A stretch of DNA of 6,127 bases, taken from an uncultured Angelakisella sp. (GTDB lineage Bacteria; Bacillota; Clostridia; Oscillospirales; Ruminococcaceae). Below, piece after piece: positions 3,778 through 6,127 of the stretch. Made by a program: the position numbers and the translations under genes. Numbering within the stretch: the stretch's first letter is position 1; each line of letters starts with the position of its first letter. Under the pieces are notes generated by a model. It saw only the letters and a list, made by a program, of their open reading frames with translations. It did not search any database and had not been told where the DNA came from. The DNA lies in contig CAJUFR010000073.1 of the NCBI GenBank assembly GCA_910585525.1, positions 1 through 6,127 of the forward strand, written 5' to 3'.

Positions 3778-6127
3778 TACCCGATGCTCCTCCCCGGGGG
3801 CACGCCGGTGGACCACGCCGCCCCGGGGATACAGACCCCCATGGAAAAGGCCACCGCTATCTTAGGCGGGTACCTGGCCCGGGCCCAGGGGATGATCAAG
3901 GGGATGCTCCCCGGCTCCGGCAGGACCGGTCCCGGCGGCGCCCCCGCAAACGGCCAACAAAGCGACGATGAGGAAGCGATGGAATTGAATCTTCTGCAAA
4001 GGATATTACAAAAGAAGCTGACCAAAAATGACGGCATCCGCCTGGGCATCCTGGGCCTTTCGCTGCTGGTGTTTATCGGCTGCATCATCTATATCTCCAG
4101 CGTCTTTGCCGAGTCCCACAAGAACAAGGGGCTCATCCAGGACCAGCAGTCCGCCTACAGCAACTCGGACGTGCGGCCGGAGGACGTGGACGGCTACCCC
4201 AGCGCCTACCTGCCCAAGTTCGCCGCCCTTTACGCCCAGAACGAGGACATCGCCGGGTGGATCAAGATCGACGGCACCAAGTACCTGGATATGCCGGTGG
4301 TGCAGTATATCGATAACGATTTCTACGAGCGCCGGGACTTCACCAAGGCGGATAACCAGCACGGCGTGGCCTTTGTGGACTACCGGGTGGCCCAGCGGGA
4401 GCCCAGCACCAACACCATCATCTACGCCCACAACATGAACGATGGCCAGATGTTCGGGGAACTGCTGAACTACAAGTCCATCGAATACTACCGCACCCAT
4501 CCCCTGGTAAGCTACGACAGCGTCTTTTACGAGGGGGACTGGAAGATATTCGGGGTGGTGGTTTGCAAAAAGGACGACCCGGACTTCCTCTACCACAGCT
4601 TCATCGACAAGGACAGCGACCAGGAGATGGTGGAATTCGTCACCAAGGTCCGGGAGCGGTCCATCCTCAACACCAAGGTGGACGTCCGCACCGACGACAA
4701 GCTGCTGACCCTCTCCACCTGCGACTACACCTTTAAGAGCGAGACCGGGGAGCGGATCGCCCGGTTCGTGGTGTTCGCCCGGAAGGTCCGGGAAGGAGAA
4801 TCCACCGACGTGGACGTGGCCGGGGCCACCATCAACACCAACCCCGTCATGCCCGCCGAGTGGTACAGCCATCTGAAGCGGGCCCAGGAGGCGGAACTGA
4901 AGAAGCAGCAGGAGGCTGCCGCCGCCCAGGCCAGCAACAAGTGGCTCACCGCAGAGGAACAGCAGAGCCTTTCCGCCGAGGAGGCCAAGGCCCTGGCGGA
5001 GCGTCGGGAGCAGCAGGCCCAGGAGTACCTCACCTATGACGAGCGGGAGACCGAGGACCTGGATACCATGCTCTACCTCATCGACTACCGCCGCAGCGAG
5101 TTCAAGCTGTTCCTGGACAGCGACGAGAAGAGCCTTTCCCTCTCCAAGCGCATCAGCCTGGCCCGGGAGCGCCGGGAGCAGGCGGAGGCCGCCGGTCTCA
5201 GCGATTCCGACCTGGAGGACGCCGGCAGCTGGTCCGCCATCCAGAAGCTGATGGAGAACGCCGGCACCGCCGTGCTGGATAACATCATCAACCAGAACCG
5301 CCTCTATCTCTCCCCCAGCGACCGCAGCGTGGGCAGCGTGGACGCCCTGAACAAGCTGCTGAAGGAGCGCCGGGACGAGATGGCCCTCAAGGCCGACCAG
5401 CTGGGGCTGAAACTCAGCGACTACAGCACCTACGAGGAGTTCCAGGCCGCCGTCTCTGCGGCGGAGGGCGGGGCCAATGTCCAGAAGGAGATGGATAAGG
5501 TCCTTGCCGATTCCAAGTACCGGGCCTACCTCAACGCCAGCGACAAGAATTCCTGCGAATCGGCAGAGGAACTGAAGCAGTTGGCGGAAAGCCGCAAGGC
5601 GGAACTTGCCGCCGACCTGGAAAAGTACAAGATTGACGCCGGCAAGTACAAAAACTTCGACGACCTGGAGGCCGCCATCGAGGACGCCAGGATCAAGGCC
5701 GGCGAGGCCGCCAAGCTGGAGCAGGAGAAGAAGGAGCGGGACGAGTATTTCGCCGCCAATTCCAAGTACCTGAACGATGGCGACAAGAACAAATCCAAGG
5801 CCGAACTGGAAAAGCTGGTAGCCGACCGGGAAAGCAAGTATAACGCGGCATTGGGCTCCTTTACCTCCGACCAGGCCAAGGCAAAGCTGGAGGGCATCAC
5901 CAACTGGAGCCAGTTTGACAAAGCCCTCAAGGAAGCCCAGGACATCCAGAAAAAAGAGGATGAGGCCAACAAGCCGCCTGTGAACCCCAACCCGCCAGTA
6001 AACCCTGACAACAAGCCCGGCGAGGGGGACCAGAAGCCAACCGAGCCGGAGAAGCCCGACCCCAAGCCGGAGGAGCCGGACTCCAAGCCCGACCCTAAGC
6101 CCGAAGAACCGGATCCCAAGCCTGACC
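2554..6127 (+). CDS. CinA-like domain fused to class B sortase with a repeat-rich extracellular tail (3' end outside window)
   Basis: A single open frame of at least 1191 codons with no stop before the window edge; I read every codon. Domain order: CinA-like MoCF-binding domain (about 1-165), CinA middle region (170-255), CinA-C/PncC-like domain (255-408), Gly/Pro/Ala-rich linker (409-475), transmembrane helix (about 495-519), class B sortase (about 535-745), charged helical region of about five degenerate repeats (794-1129), and a Pro-rich tail from 1140 on. Sortase residues H626 (YAHNM), C723 (TLSTC) and R737 (ARFVVFARK) are present, so this part is probably an active transpeptidase outside the membrane. 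The CinA part has lost most catalytic motifs and is probably non-enzymatic. An N-in/C-out topology suits both halves. The gene follows thiI by 25 bp and probably shares its mRNA. An alternative is two proteins, with the sortase starting at ATG 3979. The overall role is unknown. Confidence 0.85.
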   Translation, partial: MKAIIIGVGNQTRHQARFEGCQEYLRRELAEVGISLDSMHLAPPRRAEVYAQLLEAASQEDLVLVLAAPDPAAAGAVTQAVCELLRLEPVGDETLARQLARRAAQHDKDWTKAEIEAFAAAPGGCHRVPNPAGMVQGYAVSAQNQLILVLPAVQSELTACMSSTARQMLTGLGGAVNAQRTLRAVELGDAPVRELLGDLLYSENPRATLHSQGGECELHITAAAATLTEARNACDQLARQAAERLGPLLTSSQGEPLDQHAGRLLGKNNLSVAVAESGTGGALSAAIKAGSGHGKVLAGGMTLSTDAQKSERLGVSKKLLSEAGGVSRRVAAAMAVLVRRAAGSKLGVAVTCGGPDHPGKEDLAYVAVTDGREVWAKKLAFPQGTPPEAAQNAACLQALNMLRLYAHRYPMLLPGGTPVDHAAPGIQTPMEKATAILGGYLARAQGMIKGMLPGSGRTGPGGAPANGQQSDDEEAMELNLLQRILQKKLTKNDGIRLGILGLSLLVFIGCIIYISSVFAESHKNKGLIQDQQSAYSNSDVRPEDVDGYPSAYLPKFAALYAQNEDIAGWIKIDGTKYLDMPVVQYIDNDFYERRDFTKADNQHGVAFVDYRVAQREPSTNTIIYAHNMNDGQMFGELLNYKSIEYYRTHPLVSYDSVFYEGDWKIFGVVVCKKDDPDFLYHSFIDKDSDQEMVEFVTKVRERSILNTKVDVRTDDKLLTLSTCDYTFKSETGERIARFVVFARKVREGESTDVDVAGATINTNPVMPAEWYSHLKRAQEAELKKQQEAAAAQASNKWLTAEEQQSLSAEEAKALAERREQQAQEYLTYDERETEDLDTMLYLIDYRRSEFKLFLDSDEKSLSLSKRISLARERREQAEAAGLSDSDLEDAGSWSAIQKLMENAGTAVLDNIINQNRLYLSPSDRSVGSVDALNKLLKERRDEMALKADQLGLKLSDYSTYEEFQAAVSAAEGGANVQKEMDKVLADSKYRAYLNASDKNSCESAEELKQLAESRKAELAADLEKYKIDAGKYKNFDDLEAAIEDARIKAGEAAKLEQEKKERDEYFAANSKYLNDGDKNKSKAELEKLVADRESKYNAALGSFTSDQAKAKLEGITNWSQFDKALKEAQDIQKKEDEANKPPVNPNPPVNPDNKPGEGDQKPTEPEKPDPKPEEPDSKPDPKPEEPDPKPD
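3778..3978 (+). other. Low-complexity linker between CinA-like and sortase parts
   Basis: Sixty-seven residues rich in Gly, Pro and Ala (for example PGSGRTGPGGAPANGQQ), ending in the acidic SDDEEA just before MELNLLQ. It contains no stop codon and no recognisable domain. A short hydrophobic/amphipathic stretch (ILGGYLARAQGMIKGML) lies in the middle. It looks like a flexible connector, but it is also where two formerly separate genes would have joined. Confidence 0.7.
3970..3981 (+). promoter_or_regulatory. Possible internal translation start of the sortase part
   Basis: ATG 3979 begins MELNLLQRILQKK, which has the usual make-up of a sortase N-terminus (short charged cytoplasmic segment, then a transmembrane helix). 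It is preceded by GAGGAA (3970-3975), a weak ribosome binding site only 3 nt away. A stand-alone sortase made from this codon is possible in addition to the full-length fusion. The evidence is suggestive only. Confidence 0.35.
4036..4110 (+). other. Transmembrane helix (signal anchor) of the sortase
   Basis: About 25 residues including LGILGLSLLVFIGCIIYI are strongly hydrophobic. They are preceded by basic residues (QKKLTKNDGIR) and followed by polar SSVFAESHKNK. The positive-inside rule puts the N-terminal CinA-like part in the cytoplasm and everything after it outside. Confidence 0.9.
4156..4791 (+). other. Class B sortase catalytic domain
   Basis: A cysteine transpeptidase domain that would act on the outer face of the membrane, cleaving a sorting signal and attaching the protein to the cell wall or to another protein. 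Typical class B features are NEDIAGWIKIDGT near the domain start, the catalytic His in IIYAHNMNDGQMF (H626), the Cys of LLTLSTCDYTF (C723) and the Arg of ERIARFVVFARKV (R737). All three catalytic residues are present. Class B sortases usually end soon after the last strand with the Arg, whereas here more than 440 further residues follow. No sorting signal or substrate gene is visible in the window. Confidence 0.93.
4933..5082 (+). repeat. Degenerate ~60-residue repeat, unit 0 (partial)
   Basis: About 50 residues beginning SNKWLTAEEQQSLS and continuing AEEAKALAERREQ follow the pattern of the later units: an aromatic-Leu start, an acidic turn, Ser, then A-x-x-L-x-x-x-R. The second half is poorly conserved, so membership is tentative. 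Confidence 0.4.
5083..5262 (+). repeat. Degenerate ~60-residue repeat, unit 1
   Basis: Sixty residues. The first half SEFKLFLDSDEKSLSLSKR carries the shared L-D/N-x-S/D-D-K-x-S turn, followed by the helix with A-R-E-R-R-E. The second half ends with the shared aromatic-x-x-hydrophobic pattern SWSAIQKLMENA. It matches units 2-4 by eye, without high identity. Confidence 0.55.
5290..5469 (+). repeat. Degenerate ~60-residue repeat, unit 2
   Basis: Sixty residues. NRLYLSPSDRSVGSVDALNK, then LLKERRDE, then YSTYEEFQAAVSAAEG. The three landmarks (Y-L-x-x-S-D start, L-x-x-E-R-R helix, aromatic-x-x-F-x-x-A-V end) fall at the same spacing as in units 1, 3 and 4. Confidence 0.6.
5509..5688 (+). repeat. 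Degenerate ~60-residue repeat, unit 3
   Basis: Sixty residues. DSKYRAYLNASDKNSCESAE, then LKQLAESRKAEL, then YKNFDDLEAAIEDA. It is closest to unit 4 (shared SKY, L-N, DKN and S-x-x-E-L-x-x-L-x-x-x-R). A 23-residue charged spacer separates the two. Confidence 0.65.
5758..5940 (+). repeat. Degenerate ~60-residue repeat, unit 4
   Basis: Sixty-one residues. NSKYLNDGDKNKSKAELEK, then LVADRESKY, then ITNWSQFDKALKEAQ. It is the last unit before the Pro-rich tail. The spacers between units grow along the protein (9, 13 and 23 residues). Confidence 0.65.
5971..6127 (+). other. Proline-rich, charged tail (continues past the window)
   Basis: From PPVNPNPPVNPDNKP onward the product is dominated by Pro, Lys, Glu and Asp. 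Such segments usually form extended stalks that cross or attach to the cell wall in Gram-positive surface proteins. No LPxTG-like signal or second transmembrane helix is reached before the window ends, so the C-terminal fate cannot be read here. Confidence 0.85.
6052..6127 (+). repeat. 33-bp tandem repeat coding for an 11-residue unit
   Basis: Two full copies (6052-6084 and 6085-6117) encode KPDPKPEEPDS and KPDPKPEEPDP. A third begins at 6118 (KPD) and is cut by the window edge. The two copies differ at 6 of 33 bases; five are silent and one changes Ser to Pro. The array may continue well beyond the window. Confidence 0.85.

Noticed and set aside
5526..6119. Minus-strand frame encoding a Gly/Ser-rich protein with a surface-protein look
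   Set aside because: The Gly/Ser pattern is the antisense reading of the Pro/Lys/Glu repeat; the + strand frame is continuous with the sortase and explains the region.

Overview
The window looks like chromosomal DNA from a GC-rich anaerobic Firmicute. A gut member of the Oscillospirales (Ruminococcaceae/Faecalibacterium/Gemmiger-like) is my best guess. Three things point there: a sigma-A type promoter with strong AGGAGG ribosome binding sites, a ThiI of the short Gram-positive form without a rhodanese domain, and a class B sortase. Codon third positions are mostly G or C in all three genes, and nothing suggests recent transfer. The taxonomic call is inference; no marker gene is present.

Layout: positions 1-137 are a non-coding leader with a small palindrome at the left edge and a good promoter (TTGAAC - 17 bp - TATACT). 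Three genes then run on the + strand in an apparent operon. They are a PLP-dependent cysteine desulfurase (138-1277, TTG start), thiI (1329-2528), and a very long open frame from 2554 that is still open at the right edge (at least 1191 codons). The gaps are 51 and 25 bp, with no terminator between genes. No RNA gene, CRISPR array, insertion sequence or complete terminator was found.

The first two genes form a known functional pair: the desulfurase takes sulfur from cysteine as a persulfide, and ThiI uses it to make 4-thiouridine in tRNA (as B. subtilis NifZ-ThiI does) and possibly to supply thiazole/thiamin synthesis.

The third gene is the unusual part. One uninterrupted frame encodes, in order: (a) about 408 residues alignable over their full length with CinA (MoCF-binding-like domain plus CinA-C/PncC amidohydrolase domain), but with nearly all signature motifs eroded; (b) a Gly/Pro-rich linker; (c) a transmembrane helix; (d) a class B sortase domain with its His, Cys and Arg intact; (e) a long charged, helical extension made of about five degenerate ~60-residue repeats; and (f) a Pro/Lys/Glu/Asp-rich tail with an 11-residue tandem repeat that runs off the window. 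The predicted topology is CinA-like part inside the cell, sortase and repeats outside. I know of no characterised protein with this architecture. It is the main candidate here for something undescribed.
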